Source of the DNA: Pseudomonadota bacterium
Lineage (GTDB): Bacteria > Desulfobacterota > Desulfobulbia > Desulfobulbales > SURF-16
Assembly (NCBI GenBank): GCA_018822545.1
Contig: JAHJKA010000009.1
Location: 1 to 64,000 of the forward strand
DNA length: 64,000 nt
Direction of reading: 5' to 3'
Shown: in pieces, positions 1-9,123 of the stretch
Layout of the letters: every line of letters starts with the position of its first letter
Position numbering within the stretch: the first letter of the stretch is position 1
Program-made: the position numbers and the translations under genes
The notes under the pieces: generated by a model
What the model was told of the DNA's origin: nothing
The model's database searches: none
Seen by the model: only the letters and a program-made list of their open reading frames with translations

Positions 1-672
1 AATGATAGTGGCGCCCAGGGCCACGGCAGCAATGGGCACTTCGATGCCCAGGGTGTGGTCGGAGTAGCCTACCTTAACCTTAAGGGTCTTGGCAATGGTG
101 GCCATGGCCTTTAAATTCACGTCCTCCATGGCGGTTGGGGATTGGGTATTGCAGTGGAGGACGGTGATCTTGCTGTGCGGGGTGCCGGCCTGGTCGAGGG
201 CGGCAAGGGCCGCCTCTATTTCCGCCATATCGGCCATGCCTGTGGAGAGGATGAGTTCCTTTCCCAGTCCTCCAACTTTGCGCAAATAAGGGAGGTTGGT
301 GATCTCACCGGAGGGGATCTTGAAAATTGGTATGGCAAGATTTGTCAGGGTTTCAATACTGTCAAGGTCAAAAGGGGTGGAGAGAAACAGGATGTTGTTC
401 TCCTGGCAATGATTGATGAGTTCCTGCCAGATCTCCTCACCCAGTTCCAGTTTCTTGAGCATCTGGAGCTGCGACTCCTCCGGGTCTGTCGCTGCCATTT
501 GGTAGGTCGCCTTAGGGGCTTGGCGGGCAACGATATTCTCAGCCTTGAAGGTCTGAAACTTTACGGCATCTGCACCGGCTGCAGCCGCCTCTTCAATCAG
601 GCGTTTGGCCACATCAGGCGAACCGTTATGATTGACCCCTGCCTCGGCAATAATGAATGTTTCCCGGTCCAT
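1..672 (-). CDS. neuB: N-acetylneuraminate/legionaminate synthase NeuB (partial, 3' end off window)
   Basis: The first 224 codons of a NeuB-type sialic/nonulosonic acid synthase, which condenses phosphoenolpyruvate with a 6-carbon amino sugar (for this pathway probably 2,4-diacetamido-2,4,6-trideoxymannose) in the cytoplasm. The N-terminus reads MDRETFIIAEAGVNHNG, the classic start of the TIM barrel. At the window edge the protein still reads SDHTLGIEVPIAAVALGA, a conserved NeuB stretch. The frame is open to base 1, so about 110-130 residues including the C-terminal antifreeze-like (SAF) domain lie outside. The ATG at 672 lies one base after the neuD stop codon, so it is the last gene seen of a legB-legC-neuD-neuB operon. 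It could be a neuraminate, legionaminate or pseudaminate synthase; the LegB/LegC partners favour legionaminate. Confidence 0.9.
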   Translation of the reverse strand, partial: MDRETFIIAEAGVNHNGSPDVAKRLIEEAAAAGADAVKFQTFKAENIVARQAPKATYQMAATDPEESQLQMLKKLELGEEIWQELINHCQENNILFLSTPFDLDSIETLTNLAIPIFKIPSGEITNLPYLRKVGGLGKELILSTGMADMAEIEAALAALDQAGTPHSKITVLHCNTQSPTAMEDVNLKAMATIAKTLKVKVGYSDHTLGIEVPIAAVALGATII

Positions 673-673
673 A

Positions 674-1288
674 CTACGCCTTGATAGTTGAATGGGCGGT
701 GATGTTCGCCAGGATGGTGGTGCCGGCACCGATAATTGCCTGTTCGCCAATCTCGACACCTTCGCGCACCATGGCCTGGCTGCCCACAAAGCTGCCATTG
801 CCGATCTGGGCGTTACCATTGACCATGGCGCCGGTTGAGATGTGGCAGTGATCGTCGATACGAGCGTCATGCTCAATAAGAGCCAGGGAGTTGATGATGC
901 AGTTGTTGCCGATTGTGGCACCCGTATTCACCAGGGCGCCATGCATGATGATGGTGCCGGGGCCGATGTGGGCATGGGGCGAGACATAGGCCCGTGGTGA
1001 GATAATGGTGGGGAGCATGGCCCCGGCAGCGGCAAGTTTGTTAAAGAGCTGCCGCCGTCTTTCGGCACTCTTGATCTGACCGATGGTAATCAGAAAGCTA
1101 TATCCTTCGCTGGCGAACTTTAGGATATCAGCATCAGTGCCGATCACCGGGTAACCCAGCACCTTGTGGTCCTGCTGCTCGGCAAGGTCAATGATGCCGG
1201 CAATGGCAAAGGTCCCCTGTTGCTCGATAACATCAATGCAGGCCCGGCAGTGGCCACCGCCACCTATAAGGATGATTTCGGTTTTCAT
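674..1288 (-). CDS. neuD: NeuD/PglD-family sugar O/N-acetyltransferase
   Basis: A 204-residue acetyltransferase of the NeuD/PglD family, which uses acetyl-CoA to acetylate a nucleotide-linked or free amino sugar. The N-terminal Rossmann-like half begins with IILIGGGGHCRACIDVI, the usual sugar-binding start. The C-terminal half is a left-handed beta helix made of hexapeptide repeats (for example IGPGTIIMHGALVNTGATIG and IGNGSFVGSQ) from about residue 95 on. The EHDARI motif at about residue 138 supplies the expected catalytic His. The gene overlaps legC by 4 bp (ATGA) and abuts neuB, so it is translationally coupled. In this pathway it most likely N-acetylates the 4-amino sugar made by LegC; whether it acts before or after NeuB cannot be told. 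Confidence 0.88.
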   Translation of the reverse strand: MKTEIILIGGGGHCRACIDVIEQQGTFAIAGIIDLAEQQDHKVLGYPVIGTDADILKFASEGYSFLITIGQIKSAERRRQLFNKLAAAGAMLPTIISPRAYVSPHAHIGPGTIIMHGALVNTGATIGNNCIINSLALIEHDARIDDHCHISTGAMVNGNAQIGNGSFVGSQAMVREGVEIGEQAIIGAGTTILANITAHSTIKA

Positions 1289-2424
1289 TGCGGCACGCTG
1301 CTGGGGATATTGACAAGGCGGTCAGCCAACCAGCGGGCATTGGTTAACTCGCCGGTCTGACATGTGCTGTACATCTTTAAGGTGTGGAGAAGGTTCCAGG
1401 CCGGTCTGGTCATGATCCCGGCCGCATTGGTGCTCTGCAGGAAGTGATCGCGCTCTGCAATATTGGTGGTGAGCAGGGTGTTGAGCCAGTAATTGGATCT
1501 TGCCCCCGCCGGTTCCGTGATAAAGGCGAGGGGCTGGCTCTCAAAAAAGTCGGCATAGTGGGCCGCTAACTTACGCTTGTTGTCGACGAAAAACTCCAGA
1601 TTTTCCAACTGCGCGCAGGCCAGGGCAGCATTAAGGTTGGGGAGCCGATAATTATAGCCGAGCTCGTCATGCTCATAGAGGTATGGGTGCGGAACCTTGG
1701 CCGTGGTGGTCAGGTGTTTGGCCTTTGTGGCCAGGGCCTCATTGTCGGTGATGATGACCCCGCCGCCGCCGCAGGTGATGGTCTTGTTGCCGTTGAAGCT
1801 GAAGATGGCCAAGTCGCCAAAGGTGCCGGTATGGCGGTCTTGGTAGAGGCTGCCAAGGGACTCGGCGGCATCCTCAATAAGGCTGAGCCGGAAGCGCTGG
1901 CAGATCTCGGTCAGGGCATCGATGCGGCAGGGGTGGCCAAAGGTGTGCATGGGCACACAGGCCCGTATTGGTCGGCCGGTTTTGCGATTATAGCAGCGGC
2001 CATCTTTCTGGGTGCTGTTGTCGGCGAGGAACTCTTCCACAGCTGTCGGGGAGAGCCCCATGGTCTCGCGGTCCACATCAAGAAAGAGGGGTTCTGCCCC
2101 ACAATAGCGGATGGCGTTGGCCGTGGCCACAAAGCTCAAGGGTTGGCAGATTACTTCGTCGCCTGGTTTAACTCCGGCGACCAGCAAGGCCATGTGCAGG
2201 GCTGCGGTGCCGTTCACCGTGGCCACTGCATGGCCGGCGCCGGTGTAGTCGCAGATCATCTCCTCAAAGCGAGTGACATAGGCCCCCACCGAAGAAACAA
2301 AGGTGGAATCAATGGCATCAGTCACATATTCCTTTTCCCTGCCGATGAAACGAGGTTCGTGCAGGGGGATGAAATCCCGGTCGGGATAGATGGTGCGGAT
2401 AAAGGCACAGACCTCGTTATACAT
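1285..2424 (-). CDS. legC: LegC-type PLP-dependent sugar aminotransferase
   Basis: A 379-residue DegT/DnrJ/EryC1/StrS-fold aminotransferase that puts an amino group on a 4-keto-6-deoxy sugar nucleotide, the step after LegB in legionaminate-type synthesis. I start it at the ATG at 2424 (MYNEVCAFIRTIYPDRDFI), because the open frame upstream runs through legB in the wrong frame. The AGHAVATVNGTAALH segment binds PLP phosphate, EDAAES supplies the aspartate pairing with the PLP nitrogen, and SFNGNKTITCGGGG carries the Schiff-base lysine. The internal PGDEVICQPLSFVATANAI block is typical of the family. It overlaps legB by 8 bp and neuD by 4 bp, so the four genes are one transcription unit. The exact sugar is inferred from context. 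Confidence 0.9.
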   Translation of the reverse strand: MYNEVCAFIRTIYPDRDFIPLHEPRFIGREKEYVTDAIDSTFVSSVGAYVTRFEEMICDYTGAGHAVATVNGTAALHMALLVAGVKPGDEVICQPLSFVATANAIRYCGAEPLFLDVDRETMGLSPTAVEEFLADNSTQKDGRCYNRKTGRPIRACVPMHTFGHPCRIDALTEICQRFRLSLIEDAAESLGSLYQDRHTGTFGDLAIFSFNGNKTITCGGGGVIITDNEALATKAKHLTTTAKVPHPYLYEHDELGYNYRLPNLNAALACAQLENLEFFVDNKRKLAAHYADFFESQPLAFITEPAGARSNYWLNTLLTTNIAERDHFLQSTNAAGIMTRPAWNLLHTLKMYSTCQTGELTNARWLADRLVNIPSSVPQ

Positions 2425-3409
2425 TATAGATATGGGCCTTATATTTTTTGAGTCTGGCAGGGGTGCTGAACCAGGTGATGGTCCGTTCCAACCCTTCCTT
2501 GATGGAGTATTTCGGCACAAAGCCGGTGAGCTCGTGGATTTTGGTGTTGTCACACCAGAGGCGGAAGACCTCTGATTTTTCCGGTCTGATCCGGGCCTGC
2601 TCCGAAAGGATCTCCGCGTCGCTGGCCATGATCTCCTTGATGAGATCAACTAGATCGGCCATGGAGATCTCGAAGTTTGAGCCGATATTTACGGTCTGGC
2701 CAACGGCCTTATCGCACTCGGCCAGGGCAATAAAGCCGCGACAGGTGTCGGTGACGTAGTTTAAGTCCCGGGTGGGGCTGAGGTCGCCCAGTTTAATCTG
2801 GCGGGCGCCGCTTGCGATCTGGGTGATGATGGTGGGGATCACGGCCCGGGCTGATTGTCTGGGGCCATAGGTGTTAAAGGGCCGCGCCGTAACCACGGGC
2901 AGTTCAAAGGCATTGTAGAAGCTCAGAGCCAAAGCATCGGCAGCGATCTTGGTCGCGCTGTAGGGGGATTGGGGCTGCAAGGGATGCTTTTCGTCAATGG
3001 GAACATACTGGGCTGTGCCGTACACCTCGGATGTTGAGGTGTGGATGATGCGTTCACAGCCCTGGTCAAGGGCAGCCTGGCAGATGTTCAGGGTGCCGCT
3101 GATATTGGTGTCTACATAGCTTGCCGGCGCCACATAAGAATAGGGGATGGCAATGAGTGCGGCCAGATGAAAGACCACATCCACCCCCTTGCTGATATGC
3201 CGGCAGTAATGGGGGTCGCGGATGTCACCGGTGAGTACCTCGATGTCGCTCAGGCAGGGACAATCTTCCAGCCAGCCCCAGTCGTTGAACGAGTTATATT
3301 GGCTCAGGGCCTTAACCTGGCAGCCGTGCGCTACCAGCATCTCGGTGAGATGCGAGCCGATAAAGCCGTCGGCGCCGGTGACGAGTATTGTTTTGCCTGT
3401 GAGTTTCAT
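2417..3409 (-). CDS. legB: NAD-dependent sugar-nucleotide 4,6-dehydratase LegB
   Basis: A 330-residue extended short-chain dehydrogenase/reductase that should convert a UDP/GDP-GlcNAc substrate to the 4-keto-6-deoxy sugar. The Rossmann NAD motif TGADGFIGSH is at residues 11-20, the HLAAL block follows at about residue 80, the TSTSEVYG segment gives the active-site Thr, and SPYSATK carries the catalytic Tyr and Lys. RPFNTYGPRQSARAVIPT is typical of LegB/Pen-type dehydratases. It heads the sugar part of the operon, 96 bp downstream of the maf glycosyltransferase gene and overlapping legC. Pathway context (LegB-LegC-NeuD-NeuB beside maf and fliC) says the sugar is for flagellin glycosylation; this is inference. 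Confidence 0.9.
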   Translation of the reverse strand: MKLTGKTILVTGADGFIGSHLTEMLVAHGCQVKALSQYNSFNDWGWLEDCPCLSDIEVLTGDIRDPHYCRHISKGVDVVFHLAALIAIPYSYVAPASYVDTNISGTLNICQAALDQGCERIIHTSTSEVYGTAQYVPIDEKHPLQPQSPYSATKIAADALALSFYNAFELPVVTARPFNTYGPRQSARAVIPTIITQIASGARQIKLGDLSPTRDLNYVTDTCRGFIALAECDKAVGQTVNIGSNFEISMADLVDLIKEIMASDAEILSEQARIRPEKSEVFRLWCDNTKIHELTGFVPKYSIKEGLERTITWFSTPARLKKYKAHIYNV

Positions 3410-3505
3410 AATGCTGCGTCAATAATAAATTGGACGATCTTTTTTTGAAAATTCGTCAAGACCCAGGCTCTCCTGTATCGTAACAGATGAAAAGACTGAT
3501 GTTTT

Positions 3506-5581
3506 CTAAGGGGTGGCTGTCAGTTTTTCCTGTAAGTTATGAGTGCTTGTGTCTTCTTTTAATAAGTCTGATTCTACTATCTCTTTGGCGATTTTAATGA
3601 AATCAAAGAATTGTATAAGGCATTGATTATAGAGGGAAACATTTTTTTCCTCATCGTTGGTTCTACATAATGCCTGCGCCATAATAATGCCAAACGTCGT
3701 GACGCTCCCCTTGAGAAGAGAGGCGGCATATTTTCTTTTTGGGTCACCGGCCAGGTTGGTGATATAGGCATGTAAGCTTGCCAGCATATCTATGCCTTGG
3801 TGGATGGTGTGCACTGGTTTTTGGGCGATCATTTCAAGGGAAGAGAGCGCCTCGAGTGCAAATTCGAAGACCTGCCCCACCTCCTTGATGGTAAATTTTT
3901 TAAGAAGATCAGCGGAAAAATATTTTTTGAAGATCTTGTCAATATACTTTCGTTTGTCAAACGCTTGCGTGTCTAGCTTCAACTCCGTGACCTGAAGGGG
4001 TTGCGCCCCTTTAATCAAGACTCCGTTACTGGTATTGAAACAGTGCATACCCGGATTGATTTTTATGGCCATCTCTATTTCGGATAGAGATCGCATGAAC
4101 AGGTCATTGGTAATGACTTTACCGCCAAAATTTCCTGGCGCGGTAAGGCCATTTTGGGCGGCAGGTTTGAGGATATGGAGGCTGTGCTCTTCTGATTCTT
4201 TAACCTCGTAATGTTTGCTGAAGGTAGAATGGTGCCGCTCCCCTTCCGGAAACCCTAGGTCTAATCCAAAAAAATAAACTTCTTTAAAACCAAAGGCGCT
4301 TGCGTAGGCAAGGCCGCAGTTGCTCACCGTTGGATTGCAGTTTCCAAAAATCAACATCTGCTTGTTGGGTTTGACATATTGCGAAAGGTAATGGGTACCA
4401 ACATCATTAGCCTTCATGCCCATGGCACTTCTTCCAAACAGTGAAAGTATTTTCGGGTGTACGGGGTTAAGGGCCAGGAGGGTTATGTCTTTACGGTCTT
4501 CATCGGTGGTTGCACTTTTGATCCATTCCATCATAATCAATGGTCTTTCTTGCTCGATGTGAAAGTCCGGTTTGATCCCCATTTTCATGAGGGAGCCAAG
4601 GGCTGTTCCGCAAGAGAAAATAATGGCCTTGTCTTGATTGGTTTTTAAGAATTCTACCGCATTGTCCAGGGAGGGGCCGTTGGCAACAATAAACGCCGGT
4701 TTGTTCAGGTATGTTTTGTTGAGGACGGAATGATCTTGCAGGATAGGGGTATGGTTTACTGTATTACTGATGGTGTGCGCCAAGCCAACCTGCTCATCGT
4801 CAAAAAAACCAGCGCCATTAATCTTCATTTGCAGGATTTTGCTGGTGTAATTTCTAATGGATTCTTCAAGGGAGGGGCTTGTGAGATGTCTGAAAATAAA
4901 GGTGCTAACGGTATTGAACACCCCAATTTTGTCTAAATAGGCATTGAACTGCATAGTATACGCATCTTGATCTTTGCCGATAATAAGCTCGAGTGAATAG
5001 CCCTCTTGGCTGAAATGCTGAAAGATGGGCTGCCAATTTATGGTGTGCATTGAGGCATAAAAAACATCAGCCTGCGTTTCAATGATGCACAGGTGTCTGA
5101 TGTCTGTTTCCTTAAGTAAGCCTTCCAGCTGGTACCCAAGCCCTACCCCCAACATAACCATAAAATTGACAAGGGCCGGCAGTTCTTTTGTCTGTGCCTG
5201 GGGTTGGGTCGCAAGGATGTCAACCATCTTGTTAGCACTTGGCAGATGGGCATTTTTTTCTGTACTCAGAGTGGGGGCCTTTGCAGCGCTGCACTTGAAA
5301 TCGATTGGCTGGCGCTTGTAGCCCTGGAGAGCCTTTTGCGTATGGACAATGGGGTTCTCCGGGTAAACGGGTTGGTTGTTGAGTTTATAATTGACCAGAT
5401 TGAGATACCCATCATCCGTAAAGAGCAGGCGTAAATTTTCTGGGGTATATTTAAGGAATTGGTTGTGTAGTGCCGGTTGGTGCTGTTTGAAAAAAGCCAA
5501 ATTCTTTTGGAGTTGCACTTCAGTCTGCAGGTTGACCTGCTGCATCTCTGCCCTGCGAAGAAGTTCTGTTAAGTCAGCCAT
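3506..5581 (-). CDS. Maf-type (motility accessory factor, DUF115) flagellin glycosyltransferase
   Basis: A 691-residue protein of the motility-associated factor family, whose central DUF115/MptE-like domain is thought to transfer nonulosonic acids (pseudaminate or legionaminate) to Ser/Thr of flagellin in the cytoplasm. The central block contains KPAFIVANGPSLDN at about residue 272 and GNCNPTVSNCGLAYASAFGF followed by VYFFGLDLGFPEGERHHS, both typical of the family. The N-terminal 150 residues hold the usual Maf extension with IVHTQKALQGYKRQP. No signal peptide or membrane span is seen. It is transcribed away from fliC across a 658-bp gap and leads the legB-legC-neuD-neuB cluster, which would make its sugar donor. 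AT-rich codon use is a little different from the sugar genes downstream. Substrate identity is inferred. Confidence 0.85.
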   Translation of the reverse strand: MADLTELLRRAEMQQVNLQTEVQLQKNLAFFKQHQPALHNQFLKYTPENLRLLFTDDGYLNLVNYKLNNQPVYPENPIVHTQKALQGYKRQPIDFKCSAAKAPTLSTEKNAHLPSANKMVDILATQPQAQTKELPALVNFMVMLGVGLGYQLEGLLKETDIRHLCIIETQADVFYASMHTINWQPIFQHFSQEGYSLELIIGKDQDAYTMQFNAYLDKIGVFNTVSTFIFRHLTSPSLEESIRNYTSKILQMKINGAGFFDDEQVGLAHTISNTVNHTPILQDHSVLNKTYLNKPAFIVANGPSLDNAVEFLKTNQDKAIIFSCGTALGSLMKMGIKPDFHIEQERPLIMMEWIKSATTDEDRKDITLLALNPVHPKILSLFGRSAMGMKANDVGTHYLSQYVKPNKQMLIFGNCNPTVSNCGLAYASAFGFKEVYFFGLDLGFPEGERHHSTFSKHYEVKESEEHSLHILKPAAQNGLTAPGNFGGKVITNDLFMRSLSEIEMAIKINPGMHCFNTSNGVLIKGAQPLQVTELKLDTQAFDKRKYIDKIFKKYFSADLLKKFTIKEVGQVFEFALEALSSLEMIAQKPVHTIHQGIDMLASLHAYITNLAGDPKRKYAASLLKGSVTTFGIIMAQALCRTNDEEKNVSLYNQCLIQFFDFIKIAKEIVESDLLKEDTSTHNLQEKLTATP

Positions 5582-6062
5582 AACATCATATTTCCTGTGT
5601 ATTGGGTGTTTTTAAAACAGTGCCAGCCTGAATTTGTATACATTAAAGAATACTGCTTGCTGCGTTGTGAAGAGTGGTGGTTCTGTGGACCTGTTTTGTC
5701 CCAGCACCAGAGGATATCGACAGCAATATGTAGGGATGTTTCTCTGCCAAGGATTAACTCTGCGTTATTGGAGTTCGTATCGGTCGATCATAGGATATGA
5801 TAAACGTTTTTTGTTAACCTGTGACCAAGTGTGATTGCCTGTTTATGGGATGGGCAGGGTTGTTGCGAAAAGTCCCATAGAATCAATACATCCTGTTAAT
5901 ATTAATAGTATGTTTTTGCCAAAGACTGTCAACAGTTAACTGGTGTTCTCTTAAATTCACCTACAAGGAATAAGGGTATTTTCTGTAGATGGCCTGAGAC
6001 CCTCGCAAGCTTTTAGGGTGACAGAGTGGTTTGAGCTTTTCTTTTTGTCCATGAAAAAAAAT
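5582..6062. other. Non-coding divergent region between maf and fliC
   Basis: About 480 bp with no ORF that shows protein-like composition in either strand. It must hold the promoter of the minus-strand maf/leg operon and the upstream region of fliC. I see AT-rich stretches around 5880-5930 but no convincing sigma-54 (GG-N10-GC in good context) or sigma-70 pair for maf. Confidence 0.5.
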
Positions 6063-6089
6063 TAAAGTTGTATTGGAAAGGGTCGATAG
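6063..6089 (+). promoter_or_regulatory. Sigma-28 (FliA) type flagellin promoter
   Basis: TAAAGTTG at 6063-6070, an 11-bp spacer, then GTCGATAG at 6082-6089. This matches the flagellar sigma-28 consensus TAAAGTTT-N11-GCCGATAA at 13 of 16 positions with the exact spacing. It lies about 150 bp upstream of the fliC start codon. A late-class flagellin promoter is expected here. Confidence 0.8.
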
Positions 6090-6239
6090 GAAGTGTGTAA
6101 CCGTTAAAAATAAAGCCGCAAGGGGGTGATGGGAAAGCAATTGGCTCTTAACGCTCAAGAAAATTGAACAAATGTTGAATTGCCGGGCAAGGATGCCTGG
6201 TGACAGAAGTAAACAAAACTAACATGGAGGTTAGTAATC

Positions 6240-7640
6240 ATGGCTATTACAGTTAATACAAACGTGGCGTCGTTAACCGCCCAGCGTAACCTGCTGAACT
6301 CGCAAAATGTTCTCAATAAATCACTTCAGCGCCTTTCTTCAGGTTTACGGATCAACAGTGCCAAGGATGACGCGGCTGGTCTCGCCATTTCCGACCGGAT
6401 GACCGCTCAGGTTCGTGGCATGAATCAGGCAGCCCGAAATGCCAACGATGGTATTTCCCTCTCCCAAACTGCAGAGGGCGCCCTTCAGGAATCTACAAAA
6501 ATTCTTCAACGTGTTCGTGAGTTGGCTGTTCAGTCTGCCAATGATACCAATACCGTCGAAGACCGTGCTTCTCTTAATGCGGAAGTAACACAGCTTGTAA
6601 ATGAGCTTGATCGTATTGCTGAGACCTCGGCATTCAACGGTAAAAAAGTAATCGATGGCACCCTGGCCAACGCCACCTTCCAGGTTGGTGCTGATGCCGG
6701 TTCAGCTCAGACCATCGTTTTTAGTATTGATAGTGCCCGGGCAGCTGACCTGGGAACTGTGTTGGCTGGTGTCGCAGGAGTGACTGCTGCCGGTGCGGTG
6801 AGTGCTGTTGCCGCAGTTGTCGGTGTTACTGCGGTTGCGGGTGTTACAGCTGTTGCTGCGGTTGCCGGTGTTACGGCAGTTGCTGAAGCACAGACACAGG
6901 ATCTCTCTGGTATTGTTGTTGCTGCTGGCCAGACAATAACCTGGACTTTTGGTGATGGTGAGACCGCCGTGCATACTGTGGTCACAGGCATTACTGGTGA
7001 TGGTGACATGGATGCCGAGCTCAACGGTCAGACAATAACCGATAGTGCTGGCAGAGATTGGACGCTTGCAGCTGTAGGAAACGATGGTAGCCTGACTCTC
7101 ACGCAAGCTGCTGGTAGCGAAGCACCAGCAGGTGCTATCACTGGTACTGTTGTTTCTGCTGGTACGCAGCCAACCGTTGCTACTGGTACCGTTTCAACCG
7201 CTGGTGTTGCAGCGGTGACTGCGGTTGTCGGTGTTACTGCGGTTGCTGCTGTTACAGCTGTAACTGCGGTTGTCGGTGTTACTGCGGTTGGTGCGGTTAC
7301 GGCGGTTACCGAGGTTATCGGTACAACCACCGTGAATCTGCTGTCCATTGACACCTTCGCCAATGCCCAGATAGCCATTGAGAGTGTTGATGGCGCCATT
7401 GCCGATATCGACACGATCCGTGCTGGTTTGGGTGCGATCCAAAATCGTTTCGAGGCCACGATCTCGAACCTGATGAACGTCTCCGAGAATATTTCGGCAG
7501 CCCGTTCCCGGATTCTTGATGCGGATTTTGCTGCTGAGACTTCTGACCTTACCAAGGCTCAGATCCTCCAGCAGGCTGGTATGGCCATGCTTTCTCAGGC
7601 CAACATGATCCCACAGAACGCCTTGAGCTTACTGCAGTAA
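6240..7640 (+). CDS. fliC: Flagellin FliC with repeat-bearing hypervariable domain
   Basis: A 466-residue flagellin, the filament subunit exported through the flagellar type III system. The conserved D0/D1 N-terminus ([18 protein letters not shown], then [18 protein letters not shown]) covers residues 1-155 and the D1/D0 C-terminus ([20 protein letters not shown], ending NALSLLQ) covers about 370-466. The central region is unusual: two Ala/Val/Gly/Thr blocks at residues about 175-215 and 320-364, built from a 15-residue unit like [15 protein letters not shown], flank a beta-rich segment. A strong ribosome site (GGAGG, 9 bases before ATG 6240) and a sigma-28 promoter precede it, and a strong terminator follows. 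Nearby maf and leg genes suggest O-glycosylation of surface Ser/Thr. Family assignment is certain; the function of the repeats is unknown. Confidence 0.97.
   Translation: MAITVNTNVASLTAQRNLLNSQNVLNKSLQRLSSGLRINSAKDDAAGLAISDRMTAQVRGMNQAARNANDGISLSQTAEGALQESTKILQRVRELAVQSANDTNTVEDRASLNAEVTQLVNELDRIAETSAFNGKKVIDGTLANATFQVGADAGSAQTIVFSIDSARAADLGTVLAGVAGVTAAGAVSAVAAVVGVTAVAGVTAVAAVAGVTAVAEAQTQDLSGIVVAAGQTITWTFGDGETAVHTVVTGITGDGDMDAELNGQTITDSAGRDWTLAAVGNDGSLTLTQAAGSEAPAGAITGTVVSAGTQPTVATGTVSTAGVAAVTAVVGVTAVAAVTAVTAVVGVTAVGAVTAVTEVIGTTTVNLLSIDTFANAQIAIESVDGAIADIDTIRAGLGAIQNRFEATISNLMNVSENISAARSRILDADFAAETSDLTKAQILQQAGMAMLSQANMIPQNALSLLQ
6762..6886 (+). repeat. Intragenic 45-bp repeat block A in fliC
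   Basis: Imperfect direct repeats of a 45-bp unit inside the fliC variable region; the best copy starts at 6813 (GCAGTTGTCGGTGTTACT...) and a second, diverged one at 6858. The unit encodes about 15 residues of alternating V/A/G/T. Frame is kept because the unit is a multiple of three. Confidence 0.75.
7197..7330 (+). repeat. Intragenic 45-bp repeat block B in fliC
   Basis: A second block of the same 45-bp unit. The 24-base stretch beginning GCGGTTGTCGGTGTTACT occurs identically at 7221 and at 7266, exactly 45 bp apart, and diverged units flank it. It lies about 300 bp after block A, with non-repetitive beta-rich coding sequence between. Confidence 0.8.
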
Positions 7641-7655
7641 ATCAGAACCCTTAAT

Positions 7656-7694
7656 CCGGGGGAGGGGAGATACTTCTCCTCCCCCGGCTTTCTT
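7656..7694 (+). terminator. Intrinsic terminator after fliC
   Basis: A GC-rich stem of about 13 bp (CCGGGGGAGG... pairing with ...CCTCCCCCGG, one small bulge) around a short loop near 7671-7674, followed by CTTTCTTT. It would end the abundant fliC transcript before fliD. Confidence 0.85.
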
Positions 7695-7722
7695 TAATGT
7701 TATTAACAGGTAGGAGTTCATC

Positions 7723-9105
7723 ATGACCATCGGCGTCGGCGGATTAGTATCTGGTCTGGATACAGAATCAATCATAAGCCAGATGATGACCCTTGAAAGG
7801 CGTCCCGTTCTTTTGCTTCAGGGCCGGGAAACCGATTATCAGGCCAAAATTTCAGCATTGGGGACAATGAAGGGTGGCTTGGCCGCCCTGCAGACGGCGG
7901 CGAGCTCACTTGCCGATGCCGACGGCTTTGTTTCCTTTAATGCTACTTCCGGCAACACCAGCGTAATGACGTCTTTGGCCAGTGCGGATGCTGCGGCCGG
8001 CAACTATCAAGTGGAGGTCGCGGCTCTGGCCACGGCTCAGCAGGTTCGCAGTGCAGCCTTTACGGTTGCAGCCAGCACCGAAGATGTGGGCACCGGCGTC
8101 TTAACCATTCAAGTCGGCGAAAATACAGCCTTTGATGTCACCATTGATGCCGACCATCAGACTCTTGCCGGGATTGCCACTGCCATTAACGCGGCAGGCA
8201 CCGATGTCTCGGCCGCGGTTGTCGACGATGGCAAAGGCAATGTCTATCTGACCCTGGCAAGTGCCGAGACCGGGGCGGCAAATACCATCAGTCTCACTGT
8301 GGTGGAGGATACGGGCACTCTCTCTGTGCTTGAGCCCCTTGTCGAAACCCAGGCCGCCGGCAATGCCGAGCTGACCTTAAACGGCATTGAGGTTGAGCGC
8401 GCCGGCAATACCATCACCGATCTTATTGGTGGTGTTACCTTGACCCTGCTTGAGGCTGACCCCGGGAACCCCTTTGAGGTGACCGTGGATCAGAACTTAA
8501 GCACCATTACCAGTAAGGTTCAGAGTTTTGTGGCAAAGTATAATGCCATGGTAAGCACCTTTGACTCTTTGTTGAGCTATAATCCTGAAGCCGGCACCGG
8601 CGGCATTCTGCAGGGCGACAGTACCACCCGTCAACTGCGCTCGGGTTTGCAAAATCTTCTTTATGCAAAGGTGGATGGTGTCGCAAGTGACGTCAATGGT
8701 CTGAATCGCCTGGGAATCCAGGTGGGCCGTGACGGCAAACTAAGTGTGGATACGGAAACCCTGACCACTGTTGTTGAAGAGAATCCCGATCAGGTGATCA
8801 ATTTTTTTAGTAATGATGAAGCGGGTAACGATGGCATAGGTCGCCGTTTTGATGATTTGTTGGAAGGCTATCTTCATAGAGCAACAGGGCTCCTTGATTC
8901 GAAGGAGAATGGGCTCAAGGCATCCATCGATGATATCGGCAATCAGGTTGAACAAATCGAGTATCGGCTCTCCATAAGAGAGGCAAATCTTAGACGGCAA
9001 TTTCAGAATCTGGAAACGCTTCTTTCGGGTTTTCAGGCCACCCAGGGCGCCCTTGACCAGCAACTGAAGTCAATTGACAACCTGAATGCAAGTATTTACG
9101 GCTAG
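7723..9105 (+). CDS. fliD: Flagellar filament cap protein FliD (HAP2)
   Basis: A 460-residue FliD, the cap at the filament tip that helps flagellin fold into the growing filament. The N-terminus (IGVGGLVSGLDTESIISQMM) is the standard FliD_N start, the middle contains the immunoglobulin-like D2/D3 region, and the C-terminal FliD_C domain (from about residue 225, with LSTITSKVQSFVAKYNAM and LGIQVGRDGKLSVD) ends in a coiled coil. Length is usual for a compact FliD. A GGAG-like site precedes ATG 7723. It starts a fliD-fliS-fliT-like-flaG operon downstream of the fliC terminator, probably by its own promoter or read-through; no clear promoter was identified in the 30 bp between. Confidence 0.96.
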   Translation: MTIGVGGLVSGLDTESIISQMMTLERRPVLLLQGRETDYQAKISALGTMKGGLAALQTAASSLADADGFVSFNATSGNTSVMTSLASADAAAGNYQVEVAALATAQQVRSAAFTVAASTEDVGTGVLTIQVGENTAFDVTIDADHQTLAGIATAINAAGTDVSAAVVDDGKGNVYLTLASAETGAANTISLTVVEDTGTLSVLEPLVETQAAGNAELTLNGIEVERAGNTITDLIGGVTLTLLEADPGNPFEVTVDQNLSTITSKVQSFVAKYNAMVSTFDSLLSYNPEAGTGGILQGDSTTRQLRSGLQNLLYAKVDGVASDVNGLNRLGIQVGRDGKLSVDTETLTTVVEENPDQVINFFSNDEAGNDGIGRRFDDLLEGYLHRATGLLDSKENGLKASIDDIGNQVEQIEYRLSIREANLRRQFQNLETLLSGFQATQGALDQQLKSIDNLNASIYG

Positions 9106-9123
9106 GAATAAAGGGGTAAAATA

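Noticed and set aside
1669..2451. 260-codon plus-strand frame across the leg genes
   Set aside because: Shadow of legC, with low-complexity Gly/Val content and no motif.
6120..6160. Possible sigma-54 promoter (GG-N10-GC) before fliC
   Set aside because: Flanking bases do not fit TGGCAC-N5-TTGCA, while a near-perfect sigma-28 site is present just upstream.
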